The notes: generated by a model not told the origin, from the letters alone. 64,000 nt of DNA from Clostridia bacterium (GCA_910575725.1 CAJTFE010000022.1:1-64000); one strand, 5' to 3'; counted from the first letter of the stretch, positions 52,008 through 60,814 are shown. Numbers and translations are program-made.

Positions 52008-53594
52008 ATGGGAAAGCAGGTGTATGTTATGGAGCTTGTTCGCAGAAATATACATATGAACCGGCGAAAGGGAAAAGCAGTCAGCCAGATGACTCTGGAT
52101 GATGACTATAATATTCCGGATAACATGCCGGATGCCGGTATGATTATACAGGAAAAAGGAAGTATTGAGATCGGAGAAGTACGGGTGGAGGCGGGCCGGG
52201 TGAAGGTCAAAGGCGCTCTGAACTTTTTTGTGCTCTATATGGAGGAAGGGCCGGAGAGCGGATTACATAGTGTACAGGGGCAGATTCCTTTTGAGGAAAT
52301 GATGAATGTAGAGGATGCCAGGGACGGAGACAGCTTACAATTAAAATGGATGCTGGAGGATGTGTCCTCGGCTCTGATCAATTCCAGGAAGCTGAGCATC
52401 AAGACAATTGTAACTCTGGAGCTTTGCGTGGAGGAGCTTTTTGACGTGGAAGTGCCGGTGGAGGCAGAGGATTCTGAGACAATCCAGGTAAAGACCTGCC
52501 ATGTATCCACAGCCGGTCTGGCTGTCCGGAAGAAGGACACCTGCCGGATTAAGGATGAGATGATTCTGCCGGCCAACAAGCCCAATATCCGCCAGCTGCT
52601 CTGGCAGGATATCTCTATGCAGGGGACGGAGCTTCGGATAGGCGAAGGCGAGATTCTTGTTAAGGGCGAGCTTGTGGTGTTCGTTCTGTATGAGGGCGAG
52701 GAGGAGAGCGGAAAGGCATTCTGGATGGAGCAGGTGATTCCTTTCAGCAGTCATGTGGATGTGAGCGGCTGCCGGGAAGGGATGCTTGGAAATCTCGGAA
52801 TTCTCCTGGCGCACAGCGATCTGGAATTGAAGCCGGATTATGACGGGGAACTTCGGGTGCTGAATCTGGATGCGGTATTGGAGCTGGATATCCAGCTTTA
52901 TGAGGAAGAGCATCTGAGCATGATCTGTGATCTATACAGTCCGGTACGGGAGCTGGAATTGATTACGGCGCCGGCGGTTTATGAGAGCATTCTGGTGAGC
53001 AATTCTTCGAAGTGCCGGGTGGCGGACCGGATGAAGACCGGAAGCCCGGAGGTGCAGATTCTTCAGATCTGCCACAGCCGGGGCGAGGTGAAGGTGGATG
53101 AGACTTCGATTACGCCGGAGGGGCTTCTGGTGGAAGGTGTCATCTCCATACAGGTTCTTTATGTGACTTCGGATGATAACCACCCGTTCCTGTGCCTGAA
53201 GGATGTGGTTCCTTTTGAGCATCTTGTCGAGGCTTCCGGGATTGGGAAGGATAGTGTTTATTATATTCAGACTTCCCTGGAGCAGCTTGGGGTTACTATG
53301 GTGAATAGCGGGGAGCTGGAAGTGAAGGCGGTTGTGCAGGTGAATGCGCTGGTGCTGAACCGGGTGAGCATGGAGCGTATTTCGGAGGTTGAGGAGCGGC
53401 CTCTTGATATGGATGTGGTGAAGGGGCTGCCAGGGTTTTTGATCTATACGGCGCAGCCGGCGGATACGCTTTGGGATATTGCGAAGGCTTATCATACTAC
53501 GGTGGATTGGATTTGTGAGTTGAATGAGTTGAGCAGTGATCAGATTCGGCAGGGGCAGAAGCTGCTGCTGGTGAAACAGATGGAGAATTTGTAG
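52008..53594 (+). CDS. SPOCS (DUF3794) and LysM domain protein
   Basis: A 528-residue protein with three consecutive DUF3794/SPOCS-type repeats (about 20-150, 165-300, 330-460) and a C-terminal LysM domain (about 478-523; YTAQPADTLWDIAKAYHTTVDWICELNEL). SPOCS domains occur in spore coat morphogenetic proteins such as SpoVID and CotE-binding proteins; LysM would anchor to peptidoglycan or cortex. It probably helps build the spore envelope and supports the organism being an endospore former. The 3' end shows a shift to very G-rich codons, continuing into ispE. Confidence 0.88.
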   Translation: MGKQVYVMELVRRNIHMNRRKGKAVSQMTLDDDYNIPDNMPDAGMIIQEKGSIEIGEVRVEAGRVKVKGALNFFVLYMEEGPESGLHSVQGQIPFEEMMNVEDARDGDSLQLKWMLEDVSSALINSRKLSIKTIVTLELCVEELFDVEVPVEAEDSETIQVKTCHVSTAGLAVRKKDTCRIKDEMILPANKPNIRQLLWQDISMQGTELRIGEGEILVKGELVVFVLYEGEEESGKAFWMEQVIPFSSHVDVSGCREGMLGNLGILLAHSDLELKPDYDGELRVLNLDAVLELDIQLYEEEHLSMICDLYSPVRELELITAPAVYESILVSNSSKCRVADRMKTGSPEVQILQICHSRGEVKVDETSITPEGLLVEGVISIQVLYVTSDDNHPFLCLKDVVPFEHLVEASGIGKDSVYYIQTSLEQLGVTMVNSGELEVKAVVQVNALVLNRVSMERISEVEERPLDMDVVKGLPGFLIYTAQPADTLWDIAKAYHTTVDWICELNELSSDQIRQGQKLLLVKQMENL

Positions 53595-53946
53595 AGAGGA
53601 GGGATGGATGGACGGGGCAGGCAGAAAATAAGCCCTCCGGTATTTCCGCATCTGGTGTTCGGACGGTTCACGTACACACTGTCTGCTCTGTGTGAACATT
53701 ACCTTGGAGTGTTTTGGGGTATGGGATGCTTTGGGGTAATGTTCGCCCATATCAGACAGTGTGTGCGTGAACAGCCGGACACCTGGATATCGGAAATGCC
53801 GGAGGGCTTATTTTCTGCCTGCCCCTGATTTTGGGGGCGGCAGGTGTGGGGGATGTAAGGGGGTGGGGATTTGGTGTATTTTTGGGGTTGTGTGGGAGGG
53901 GGAAGTTTGTTATACTTTTGTGTATACAAAAAACAGAGGAAATACA
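53595..53946. other. G-rich intergenic region with a giant palindrome
   Basis: A 352-bp gap with no credible gene. Most is the 212-bp palindrome at 53614-53825. The remaining 120 bp is extremely G-rich on the plus strand (GGGGGCGG, GGGGG, GGGGTTG), and TTATACT near 53911 may be a -10 box for ispE. Confidence 0.7.
53614..53825. repeat. 212-bp near-perfect palindrome
   Basis: The ends GGGGCAGGCAGAAAATAAGC and GCTTATTTTCTGCCTGCCCC are perfect complements. Pairing continues through CCTCCGG/CCGGAGG, TTCCG/CGGAA, GTGTTCGG/CCGGACAC, GTTCACG/CGTGAAC and ACACTGTCTG/CAGACAGTGT, then GAACATTACC/GGTAATGTTC near the centre, leaving about 30 nt of loop. Frames on either strand through it are artefacts of the palindrome. 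It fits a MITE-like element or a paired terminator; no target-site duplication is obvious. Confidence 0.9.
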
Positions 53947-54861
53947 ATGGATTGGGAACAGAGGATGGGTGGAATGGATAGGATGCAGCTTAGGGCTATG
54001 GCGAAGATTAATCTGGGGCTGGATGTTCTGCGTAGACGGGAGGACGGGTATCATGAGGTCCGGATGATTATGCAGACGGTACATATTTTTGATCAGCTTC
54101 AGCTGGAGAAACGGCGGGAGGAGGGGATCCGGGTTCGGACAAACCTTTATTATCTGCCGGAGAATGAGAATAATCTGGTGTTTAAGGCGGCGAAGCTTTT
54201 GTGTGATGAGTTTGGGCTGCCGGGGGGGATTTCCATTGAGCTTAAGAAGTATATTCCGGTGGCGGCCGGGATGGCGGGGGGAAGCTCGGATGCGGCGGCA
54301 GTGCTTTTTGGGATGAACCGGATGTATGAGCTGGGGCTTTCTGTGGAGGAGCTTATGCAGAGGGGGGTCCGGATTGGAGCGGATGTGCCTTACTGTATTA
54401 TGCGCGGGACAGCTCTGGCGGAGGGGATTGGTGAGGTTCTTAGTCCGCTTCCGCCGCTTCCGCCTTGTACGATTCTGGTGGCGAAGCCTGGGATCGGAGT
54501 TTCTACACGTTTTGTGTTTGAGAATCTGAAGGCGGATGAGCTTGAACGGCATCCGGATATTGACGGGATGATGGAGGCTCTGAAAAAGCAGGATTTGAAG
54601 GGGCTTGCAGGGCTTATGGAGGCCGGGAATGTGTTGGAGACGGTGACGGTTCCGGCTTATCCGGTGATTCAGAGGATTAAGGATGCGATGCTTCGGGCCG
54701 GGGCCCTTGGGGCGCTGATGAGTGGGAGCGGCCCTACGGTGTTTGGAATTTTTGACAGCAGGCAGGCGGCGAAAAGGGCTTACGGCGTCCTGAAACGGGG
54801 ACATCTGGCGAAGCAGATTTTTCTGACTACGCCTTATAATAACCGGAGTTTCGGCGGCTGA
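53947..54861 (+). CDS. ispE: 4-diphosphocytidyl-2-C-methyl-D-erythritol kinase
   Basis: IspE is the GHMP-family kinase of the MEP pathway and phosphorylates CDP-methylerythritol on the way to isoprenoids, including the undecaprenyl carrier. The 304-residue protein has AMAKINLGLDVLRRREDGYHEV, the ATP-binding VAAGMAGGSSDAAAVL and the C-terminal ALMSGSGPTVFGIF. The start at ATG 53947 is supported by AGAGGAAATAC; the longer frame from 53761 runs out of the palindrome. Codon use is strongly GGG/GCG/CTT-biased compared with neighbours. Confidence 0.95.
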   Translation: MDWEQRMGGMDRMQLRAMAKINLGLDVLRRREDGYHEVRMIMQTVHIFDQLQLEKRREEGIRVRTNLYYLPENENNLVFKAAKLLCDEFGLPGGISIELKKYIPVAAGMAGGSSDAAAVLFGMNRMYELGLSVEELMQRGVRIGADVPYCIMRGTALAEGIGEVLSPLPPLPPCTILVAKPGIGVSTRFVFENLKADELERHPDIDGMMEALKKQDLKGLAGLMEAGNVLETVTVPAYPVIQRIKDAMLRAGALGALMSGSGPTVFGIFDSRQAAKRAYGVLKRGHLAKQIFLTTPYNNRSFGG

Positions 54862-54916
54862 TGAAGGAAGGGCCGATTTGTTTTCTGATATTATGGTACG
54901 GAAAGAGGAGCGAAAG

Positions 54917-55585
54917 ATGGGTAAGGAAATTCGCACAGTGATCAACGAATATCTTCCTCTTCGGGATGTTGTGTTTCAGACGCTCAGGCAGGCGATCCTG
55001 TATGGGGAGCTTAAGCCCGGGGAGCGTCTGATGGAGGTGCATCTGGCGGAGCGTCTGGGGGTGAGCCGGACGCCGATCCGGGAGGCTATCCGAAAGCTGG
55101 AGCTGGAGGGGCTTGTGGTGATGATTCCACGCCGGGGAGCGGTGGTGGCCAGTATTACAGAGAAGGATCTCAAGGATGTGCTGGAGGTGCGCCGCACGCT
55201 GGAGATTCTGGCCGGTGAGGTGGCCTGTGAGCGGATTACACCGAAGCTTCTGGAGGAGCTTAAGGAGGCCGGAGAGGAGTTTGGACGTTTGAAGGATGCG
55301 GAGGATGTCAACTGTCTGGCAGATGCGGATGTGCGTTTCCATGAGATTATTTATGCGGCTACGGAAAATGACAGGCTGATTCATATTCTGAATAACTTAA
55401 GGGAGCAGATGTACCGTTACCGGCTGGAGTATCTGAAGGATAGGGGCAGCAGAGAGCGGCTTGACCGGGAACACAATGCGATTTACACAGGGATTAAAAA
55501 TGGGGACAAGAAGGCGGTATGTGACGCTGTGTGTATCCATATCGATAATCAGGAAGCGGCTATCTTAGCCGGAATCCGGGACTAG
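54917..55585 (+). CDS. GntR-family (FadR-type) regulator
   Basis: A 222-residue regulator with an N-terminal winged helix (about 15-75; LRQAILYGELKPGERLMEVHLAERLGVSRTPIREAIRKLELEGLV split over conserved blocks) and an FCD helical effector domain (about 85-215) with metal/ligand-type residues in DVRFHEIIYAATEN and DREHNAIYTGIKNGD. The effector is unknown, and no catabolic operon is adjacent. AGAGGAG supports ATG 54917; it starts 55 bp after ispE and is probably co-transcribed. Confidence 0.92.
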   Translation: MGKEIRTVINEYLPLRDVVFQTLRQAILYGELKPGERLMEVHLAERLGVSRTPIREAIRKLELEGLVVMIPRRGAVVASITEKDLKDVLEVRRTLEILAGEVACERITPKLLEELKEAGEEFGRLKDAEDVNCLADADVRFHEIIYAATENDRLIHILNNLREQMYRYRLEYLKDRGSRERLDREHNAIYTGIKNGDKKAVCDAVCIHIDNQEAAILAGIRD

Positions 55586-55724
55586 TACAGCGAGATACTG
55601 ATGATCCGGCAGTAAGGTCATACAGACAGGTATAAAATAAGAAAATTATGGGAATTCTCTGGAGGACAAGATTCGGTTCCGCGGCTTACGGTCAGGGAAC
55701 GGAAGAAAATTCAGGAGGAGAACC

Positions 55725-55985
55725 ATGAGAAATAAGAATAAAATGCAGCTGTTGATTCTGGCCCTGTCTGTGATGATCGGAGGCGCGGGGACTTTTCTGT
55801 ACGCCGGACGGGTGGCTCAGTGCAGCCCGGCTCCTATGGCTTTGATGGCCTGGTGGGGAGGCGTTTATCCGGAATACTGCCTGTCCGGGGCTGTGGAAGC
55901 CGTAGAAGAGGAAGCGGACAGCGCTCAAGAGACAGAGAAGCAGGTCAGGATTCGTTTTAAATATCTGACTTTTCTAAATGACTGA
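55725..55985 (+). CDS. Small membrane-anchored hypothetical protein
   Basis: An 86-residue protein with one hydrophobic segment (about 7-27; QLLILALSVMIGGAGTFLYAG), an outside stretch with two cysteines and WWGG, an acidic stretch and a basic C-terminus. AGGAGGAGAACC gives an excellent ribosome-binding site, so it is probably real. I do not recognise a family. It lies between a GntR gene and the murI leader. Confidence 0.6.
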   Translation: MRNKNKMQLLILALSVMIGGAGTFLYAGRVAQCSPAPMALMAWWGGVYPEYCLSGAVEAVEEEADSAQETEKQVRIRFKYLTFLND

Positions 55986-56009
55986 TGGAAGGTCAGGAAA
56001 TTTCCCACA

Positions 56010-56075
56010 TGGATGTGTGGCTGGAAATTGATTTCATATCTGTGTGTTGTAAGAGATATTACGGAACTGGAATAG
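56010..56075 (+). repeat. Half hairpin-family element at murI leader
   Basis: GTGTGGCTGGAAATTGATTT, the 3' arm GTGTGTTGTAAGAGATATTAC in two parts, and the tail GGAACTGGAATAGGAGG match copies A-C, but the 5' arm is missing. The tail again merges into the ribosome-binding site of the gene (murI at 56086). Confidence 0.75.
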
Positions 56076-56085
56076 GAGGCAGGAC

Positions 56086-56910
56086 ATGAGTGATGTAAGG
56101 GAGGCGCCGATAGGGGTCTTTGACTCCGGCGTGGGAGGTCTGACGGTAGTGAGGGAGATCATGCGTCAGATTCCCCAGGAGCGAATTGTATATTTTGGAG
56201 ATACGGCCCGGGTGCCCTACGGAACGAAATCCAGGGATACAGTCATCCGCTATTCCCGGCAGATTGTCCGCTTTCTGAGAACCCGGAGGGTAAAGGTGAT
56301 TGTCATTGCCTGTAATACGGCCAGCGCCTATGCGATGGAGACCTTACAGCAGGAGATAGAGCTTCCGGTGATCGGGGTGGTGAAGCCGGGGGCCCGGGTA
56401 GCGGCCCGGGAGACGCCCGGCGGAAATATCGGCGTTATCGGCACGGAAGCCACGGTGGGAAGCCATATTTACAGGGATTACATACAAAGCCTGCGGCCGG
56501 AGACACAGGTGTTTGAAAAGGCCTGTCCTCTCTTTGTCTCCCTGGCGGAGGAAGGCTGGTGGAAAGACCCGATTACCGAGGCTGTAGCCAGAAGATATCT
56601 CCAGGAGATGAAGGATCGGAAGGTAGATACTTTGATTCTGGGCTGTACCCATTACCCCCTTCTGCGCTCTACGGTGCGCAAAGTGATGGGGGAGGAGGTC
56701 AACCTGGTGAATCCGGCTTATGAGACGGCGGTCAGCCTTCGGGAGCTTTTACGGGAAAAGCAGATTGATAATCAGGGGCACAATAAGACGGGGGAGAACC
56801 CTTACGAGTTTTTTGTAAGCGATGCGGCTGAGCGCTTTAAGGCTTTTGCCAATTCCATTTTACCTTTTGATATTACAAGCACACGGCAGATTCAGATAGA
56901 GGAGTTTTAA
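56086..56910 (+). CDS. murI: Glutamate racemase
   Basis: MurI makes D-glutamate for peptidoglycan by a two-cysteine mechanism. The 274-residue protein shows FDSGVGGLTV at the N-terminus, Cys76 in ACNTASAY and Cys187 in GCTHYPLL, the two catalytic cysteines. The start lies at the end of a hairpin-family tail with AGGAGGC. It is coupled (3-bp gap) to the DUF1934 gene. Confidence 0.97.
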   Translation: MSDVREAPIGVFDSGVGGLTVVREIMRQIPQERIVYFGDTARVPYGTKSRDTVIRYSRQIVRFLRTRRVKVIVIACNTASAYAMETLQQEIELPVIGVVKPGARVAARETPGGNIGVIGTEATVGSHIYRDYIQSLRPETQVFEKACPLFVSLAEEGWWKDPITEAVARRYLQEMKDRKVDTLILGCTHYPLLRSTVRKVMGEEVNLVNPAYETAVSLRELLREKQIDNQGHNKTGENPYEFFVSDAAERFKAFANSILPFDITSTRQIQIEEF

Positions 56911-56913
56911 AGT

Positions 56914-57363
56914 ATGACAAAGGAAGTACTGCTTACCATTGCCGGGCTTCAGCTTCTGGAAGGAGAAGAGGGGGTTCCGGTGGAGGTTGTAACGGCAGGA
57001 AGCTATTATCATCGGAATGGGAAGCATTACATTCTCTATGATGAGGTAGTAGAGGGCTGTTCGGGCCATATTCACAATACGGTGAAAATCGGGGAGGAAA
57101 GCCTGGAGGTGATCAAGAGGGGCATTTCCAATGTGCATATGGTATTTGAAAAGAATAAGAAAAATGTGTCCTGCTATGCAACGCCCTTCGGTAATCTGAC
57201 CGTTGGGATTATGGCGCATCGGATACGGATAGAGGAGAGGGACACAGACATTGATGTGGAGGTGGGCTATTCCCTGGATGTGAACGACGAATATCTGGCG
57301 GACTGTTCCATACAGCTGAATGTGAAGTCCAAGGACGCTGGAGATTTCCGTCTGCACAGGTAA
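56914..57363 (+). CDS. DUF1934 (YwiB-like) protein
   Basis: A 149-residue beta-rich protein of the DUF1934 family, which has a lipocalin-like barrel. Typical stretches are YYHRNGKHYILYDE, HNTVKIGEESLEVIKRG and VGYSLDVNDEYLADCSI. Its function is unknown. It follows murI by 3 bp and probably shares its message. Confidence 0.88.
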   Translation: MTKEVLLTIAGLQLLEGEEGVPVEVVTAGSYYHRNGKHYILYDEVVEGCSGHIHNTVKIGEESLEVIKRGISNVHMVFEKNKKNVSCYATPFGNLTVGIMAHRIRIEERDTDIDVEVGYSLDVNDEYLADCSIQLNVKSKDAGDFRLHR

Positions 57364-57372
57364 ATGGATGCA

Positions 57373-57410
57373 GGGGCATGCATTAATGGGATACCCGTAG
57401 GGTATACAAT
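57373..57410 (+). repeat. Short dispersed repeat, copy 2
   Basis: GGGGCATGCATTAATGGG and ATACCCGTAGGGTAT match the minus strand of 26446-26482. The second part forms a small hairpin. It lies just after the DUF1934 gene. Confidence 0.6.
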
Positions 57411-57420
57411 CCAGGATCTA

Positions 57421-57459
57421 AAAAAAGAAGCGCCGGAAATGAATCTGCGCTTCTTTTTG
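57421..57459. terminator. Bidirectional terminator
   Basis: AAAAAAAGAAGCGC pairs with GCGCTTCTTTTT around CGGAAATGAATCT, between convergent genes. Confidence 0.9.
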
Positions 57460-57464
57460 AATCC

Positions 57465-57905
57465 TTATTTTTTAAACAGACGCTTGAAAAAGCCTTTCTT
57501 CGGGGGCGGTGTCTCAAGTCCTCCTCTTGCGCTTTTGATGGCGCTGATGTAGATACCGCTGACCACTACTTTTACCTCCCGCTTCACGGGAATCAGCTCG
57601 AATACTTTATCGTCACAGACCAGTGTCATTACCTTGGGGCCTACCTTTGCCTTAACGATGGGAAGCTTATTCCAGCGCAGAAGCTTGGGCGTTTGTTCGA
57701 TGACCTGTGAGGGAAGCCCGGATTGTGAGATCTTCATGCGCTTCTTGTCAATAACGAGCATACTGACGGTCTGGGCCATGGCCTCCATCTGTTCCTGCTG
57801 GACAGCCTGACGCCGCTGTGCCTTTTTTCCAAAAAAATATAATGCTGCCAATACGGCTATAAGGACAACAATAATAACAATCAGAACAATACTAAGTGTT
57901 GACAT
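57465..57905 (-). CDS. Conserved membrane-anchored hypothetical protein
   Basis: A 146-residue protein: an N-terminal membrane anchor (about 5-26, very rich in I/V/L), a Gln-rich helix (RRQAVQQEQMEAMAQTVSML), a beta-rich domain (MLVIDKKRMKISQSGLPSQVIEQT and VGPKVMTLVCDDKVFELIPVKREVKVVVSGIYIS in parts) and a basic tail KKGFFKRLFKK that likely touches the membrane or RNA. I believe it belongs to a lineage-restricted Clostridia family of unknown function. Confidence 0.7.
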   Translation of the reverse strand: MSTLSIVLIVIIVVLIAVLAALYFFGKKAQRRQAVQQEQMEAMAQTVSMLVIDKKRMKISQSGLPSQVIEQTPKLLRWNKLPIVKAKVGPKVMTLVCDDKVFELIPVKREVKVVVSGIYISAIKSARGGLETPPPKKGFFKRLFKK

Positions 57906-58037
57906 GGACTCAATTCCTCCTGCGTACTTGAAACAAAAGATATTATAACAGTTTTTCTGGTAAAGCGCAAGGGAAAATGATATACTAGCAAATAAGGCGT
58001 TGAAAAGGAAATGGAGAACCGTAAATAGAGAACCGGA

Positions 58038-59537
58038 ATGAAAGAAGGCATTATGTTAGCTGTCCTGGAAGGCTTGTGGAATGGACTCATCCAGCTTATA
58101 GGATTCTGGATGGATCATCTGATTTTTATCAATATTATATTATCCATTGTGATTGTGTTTTTTGAACGCAGGGAGCCGCGGACGGTCTGGACCTGGCTTC
58201 TTTTGCTGTACTTTATTCCCATTCTGGGAATCTTTTTGTATTTTTTTATCGGACATGATTTTCATAAGCAGCATATGTTCCGGACAAAGGAGATCGAGGA
58301 TGCCATATATTCTGCCATCAGCAAGCAGGAGGAAATCATCATCCGGGACGAATTCGAGCCCAAAGATCCACGTCTTCGGAAATACCTGGACGTGGTGCTG
58401 ATGAACCTGGAGGCGGCGGATGCCGTGTATACGGCGGACAATGATATCAAGATTTACACGGACGGGAAAGAAAAGTTCCGGGCCCTCTATGAAGCAATGG
58501 AGAAGGCGGAGGAATACATTCATATCCAGTACTATATCATCCGGAACGACGAACTGTGGCAGGCCTTTGAAAAGCTTCTGACAGAAAAAGTCCGGCAGGG
58601 GGTGGAGGTACGCCTGTTGTATGACAGCATGGGAAGCAGAGCCATGAAGGAAAAGGACTGGAAGCGCCTTCGGGAGGCCGGCATTCAGGTGGGAGAGTTT
58701 TTCCCGGCTCTCTTCGGGCGGCTGCAGCTTCGCATCAACTACCGGAACCATCGTAAGATTGTGGTGATTGACGGGAAAACAGCCTTTGTGGGGGGCTTTA
58801 ATATTGGAAAAGAGTATGTGGGGATGGATCCAAAGTTTGGTTATTGGAGGGATACCCATTTACAAATATGCGGTTCTGCGGTACTCTCTTTGCATATCCG
58901 TTTTATTCTGGATTGGAATTATGCCACAAAACAGAATCTTTTTATAACGGATCGGTATTTTGAAGAATATAAGCAGGAACGCTGTGGGGAGGAGGCAGTC
59001 CAGATTGTTGCCAGCGGACCGGACTCCAAGTGGCAGAACATCCGCAATGTGTACCTTAAAATGATCAGCAAGGCCAGAAGGAATATTTATATTCAGACCC
59101 CCTATTTTATTCCCGATGAGACTATTATGAATGCCATCCGGATTGCAGCCATGTCCGGGGTGGATGTAAGGGTGATGATTCCCTGCAAGCCGGATCATCC
59201 TTTTGTATACTGGGCTACTTATTCCTACATCGGCGATTTGCTGGAAGCCGGGGCCAAATGCTATACCTATGACAATGGATTTCTCCATGCCAAAGGAATG
59301 GTGGTGGACGGGGTCGTAAGCTGTTATGGGACAGCCAATATGGATATCCGCAGCTTCTGTCTCAATTTTGAGGTAAATGCGGTGATTTACAGCGTACAGA
59401 CGGCTGAGCGGCTGGAAGCTTTGTTCCTGGAGGATTTGAAATACTGTACCAGGGTGACGCCTTATCTCTATGGGAAAAGATCCTATGTGGTGCGTTTGAA
59501 GGAGCAGTTTTCCAGATTGTTTTCGCCTCTGCTGTAA
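58038..59537 (+). CDS. cls: Cardiolipin synthase
   Basis: A 499-residue membrane phospholipase-D-family enzyme that condenses two phosphatidylglycerols into cardiolipin. Two N-terminal membrane segments (about 25-75) precede two HKD motifs: NHRKIVVIDGKTAFVGGFN (about 236-254) and LHAKGMVVDGVVSCYGTANMD (in two pieces, near 415-435). The start may be ATG 58038 or ATG 58053; the latter has AAGAAGG five bases upstream and may be the true one. Confidence 0.93.
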   Translation: MKEGIMLAVLEGLWNGLIQLIGFWMDHLIFINIILSIVIVFFERREPRTVWTWLLLLYFIPILGIFLYFFIGHDFHKQHMFRTKEIEDAIYSAISKQEEIIIRDEFEPKDPRLRKYLDVVLMNLEAADAVYTADNDIKIYTDGKEKFRALYEAMEKAEEYIHIQYYIIRNDELWQAFEKLLTEKVRQGVEVRLLYDSMGSRAMKEKDWKRLREAGIQVGEFFPALFGRLQLRINYRNHRKIVVIDGKTAFVGGFNIGKEYVGMDPKFGYWRDTHLQICGSAVLSLHIRFILDWNYATKQNLFITDRYFEEYKQERCGEEAVQIVASGPDSKWQNIRNVYLKMISKARRNIYIQTPYFIPDETIMNAIRIAAMSGVDVRVMIPCKPDHPFVYWATYSYIGDLLEAGAKCYTYDNGFLHAKGMVVDGVVSCYGTANMDIRSFCLNFEVNAVIYSVQTAERLEALFLEDLKYCTRVTPYLYGKRSYVVRLKEQFSRLFSPLL

Positions 59538-59585
59538 AAAAGGATGCAGAGATGGATATGGAAGAACTTAAAAAGGAGAATGATT

Positions 59586-60680
59586 ATGAAAAAAAGATGG
59601 ATTTTGGCATTGGCTATTGCAGGAGCTCTGGCGATGACCGCAGCCTGCGGCGGAAAAGAGGAAGCAGAGACAAATGAGGCGCCGGTTGAAACCGAGACGC
59701 AGACCCAAGAGAGTAAGAGCAAGGTAGTCAAGCTTGGGAATTACAAGGGTGTAAAGGCAGAGGCCGTCAGCACAGAGGTGACGGAGGAAGAGCTTCAGGC
59801 GGAGATTGATGCTCTGCTGAATTTTTATCCGGCTACAAAGCCGGTGGAGGGCAAGACGGTCATAGAGGAAGGGGACACGGTGAACATTGATTTTGTAGGC
59901 CGGATGGACGGAGAACCCTTTGAAGGGGGCAGCTCCCAGGATCAAGGCTATGATCTAACCATTGGATCCGGTTCTTTTATTGCAGGCTTTGAGGAAGGGC
60001 TGATTGGGAAAGAGATTGGCAATACGTATGATCTCAATCTAACCTTTCCGGATCCCTACAAGGTAAATCCGGAAATGTCCGGAAAAGAAGTTGTATTTGA
60101 AGTTACGGTTCACGAGATTGTGGAGTATGTAGATGCTGAATGGACGGATGAATTTGTGGCGAAATATACGGAATATGATTCCATAGAGGCATATCGGGAG
60201 GGCACAAAGGCCCTGCTGGAGACAGAAAAGGTGCAGAACCAGCCGTCAGAGTGGGAAAACCGTGTGATCCAGGCAGTGGCGGCGGATACGGAGTTTGAAT
60301 TTGACCAGGAGGAGATTGAGCTTATAAAGACAAATATTGTCCAGGAGTATGAGATGTACGCCTCCCTTTACGGCGTAGAGATGGCGGAGTTTCTGAAGTA
60401 TTATATGAATGGCATTTCCGAGGAGGAATTCTACCAGCAGGCTGCGGAACGGGCGGAGAATCAGCTGAAAAGCCAATTGGTGATTGAGGCTATAAGGGAA
60501 GCGGAACAGATTACAGTGACGGAAGAAGAATACCAGGAGGGATTAAAAGACCTGGCCGAACAGTATGGAGCAGAGAGTCCGGAGGCGTTCGAGGAGCAGT
60601 ACGGCCGGGAGACGGTGGAGGACGGTCTGATCTTTGACAAGACTGTTGACTTTGTAGTGGAGCAGGCGGTGGAGATTTAG
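59586..60680 (+). CDS. Trigger-factor-like PPIase lipoprotein
   Basis: A 364-residue lipoprotein (signal with lipobox MTAAC at about residue 18-22) carrying a trigger-factor-type FKBP domain (about 95-180; EEGDTVNIDFVGRMDGEPFEGG, GSFIAGFEEGLIGKEIG) and a helical trigger-factor C-terminal domain (about 190-364). Unlike ribosomal trigger factor it lacks the N-terminal ribosome-binding domain and is exported, so it probably folds secreted proteins, analogous to PrsA. AAAGGAGAATG supports ATG 59586; the frame from 59544 is rejected. Confidence 0.9.
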   Translation: MKKRWILALAIAGALAMTAACGGKEEAETNEAPVETETQTQESKSKVVKLGNYKGVKAEAVSTEVTEEELQAEIDALLNFYPATKPVEGKTVIEEGDTVNIDFVGRMDGEPFEGGSSQDQGYDLTIGSGSFIAGFEEGLIGKEIGNTYDLNLTFPDPYKVNPEMSGKEVVFEVTVHEIVEYVDAEWTDEFVAKYTEYDSIEAYREGTKALLETEKVQNQPSEWENRVIQAVAADTEFEFDQEEIELIKTNIVQEYEMYASLYGVEMAEFLKYYMNGISEEEFYQQAAERAENQLKSQLVIEAIREAEQITVTEEEYQEGLKDLAEQYGAESPEAFEEQYGRETVEDGLIFDKTVDFVVEQAVEI

Positions 60681-60785
60681 CCTGCCGTCTGTCCCGGATT
60701 TCGTCCGCTTGCCGGCCTTTGGCTATACAAAGATGCAAAATGTCCGGCGTTTATATTCAGAGTAAGAATAGATTTTAAGCCCCTG

Positions 60786-60814
60786 GAATAATCCTGGTTT
60801 TTTACTCATAAGAT
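60786..60814 (+). promoter_or_regulatory. SigE-like sporulation promoter for spoIIID
   Basis: GAATAAT (60786-60792), a 14-bp spacer and CATAAGAT (60807-60814) resemble the sigma-E consensus (ATA-type -35, CATACAAT-type -10, 14-15 bp apart). It lies about 28 bp before the spoIIID start, and spoIIID is under sigma-E in Bacillus. Confidence 0.6.

Noticed and set aside
53604-53828. Frames within the 212-bp palindrome on both strands
   Set aside because: Mirror-image frames are produced by the palindrome itself; no family resemblance.
53752-54945. 397-codon minus-strand frame across ispE
   Set aside because: It is antisense to ispE. Its His/Pro/Arg-rich composition is what the complement of G-rich ispE codons would give.
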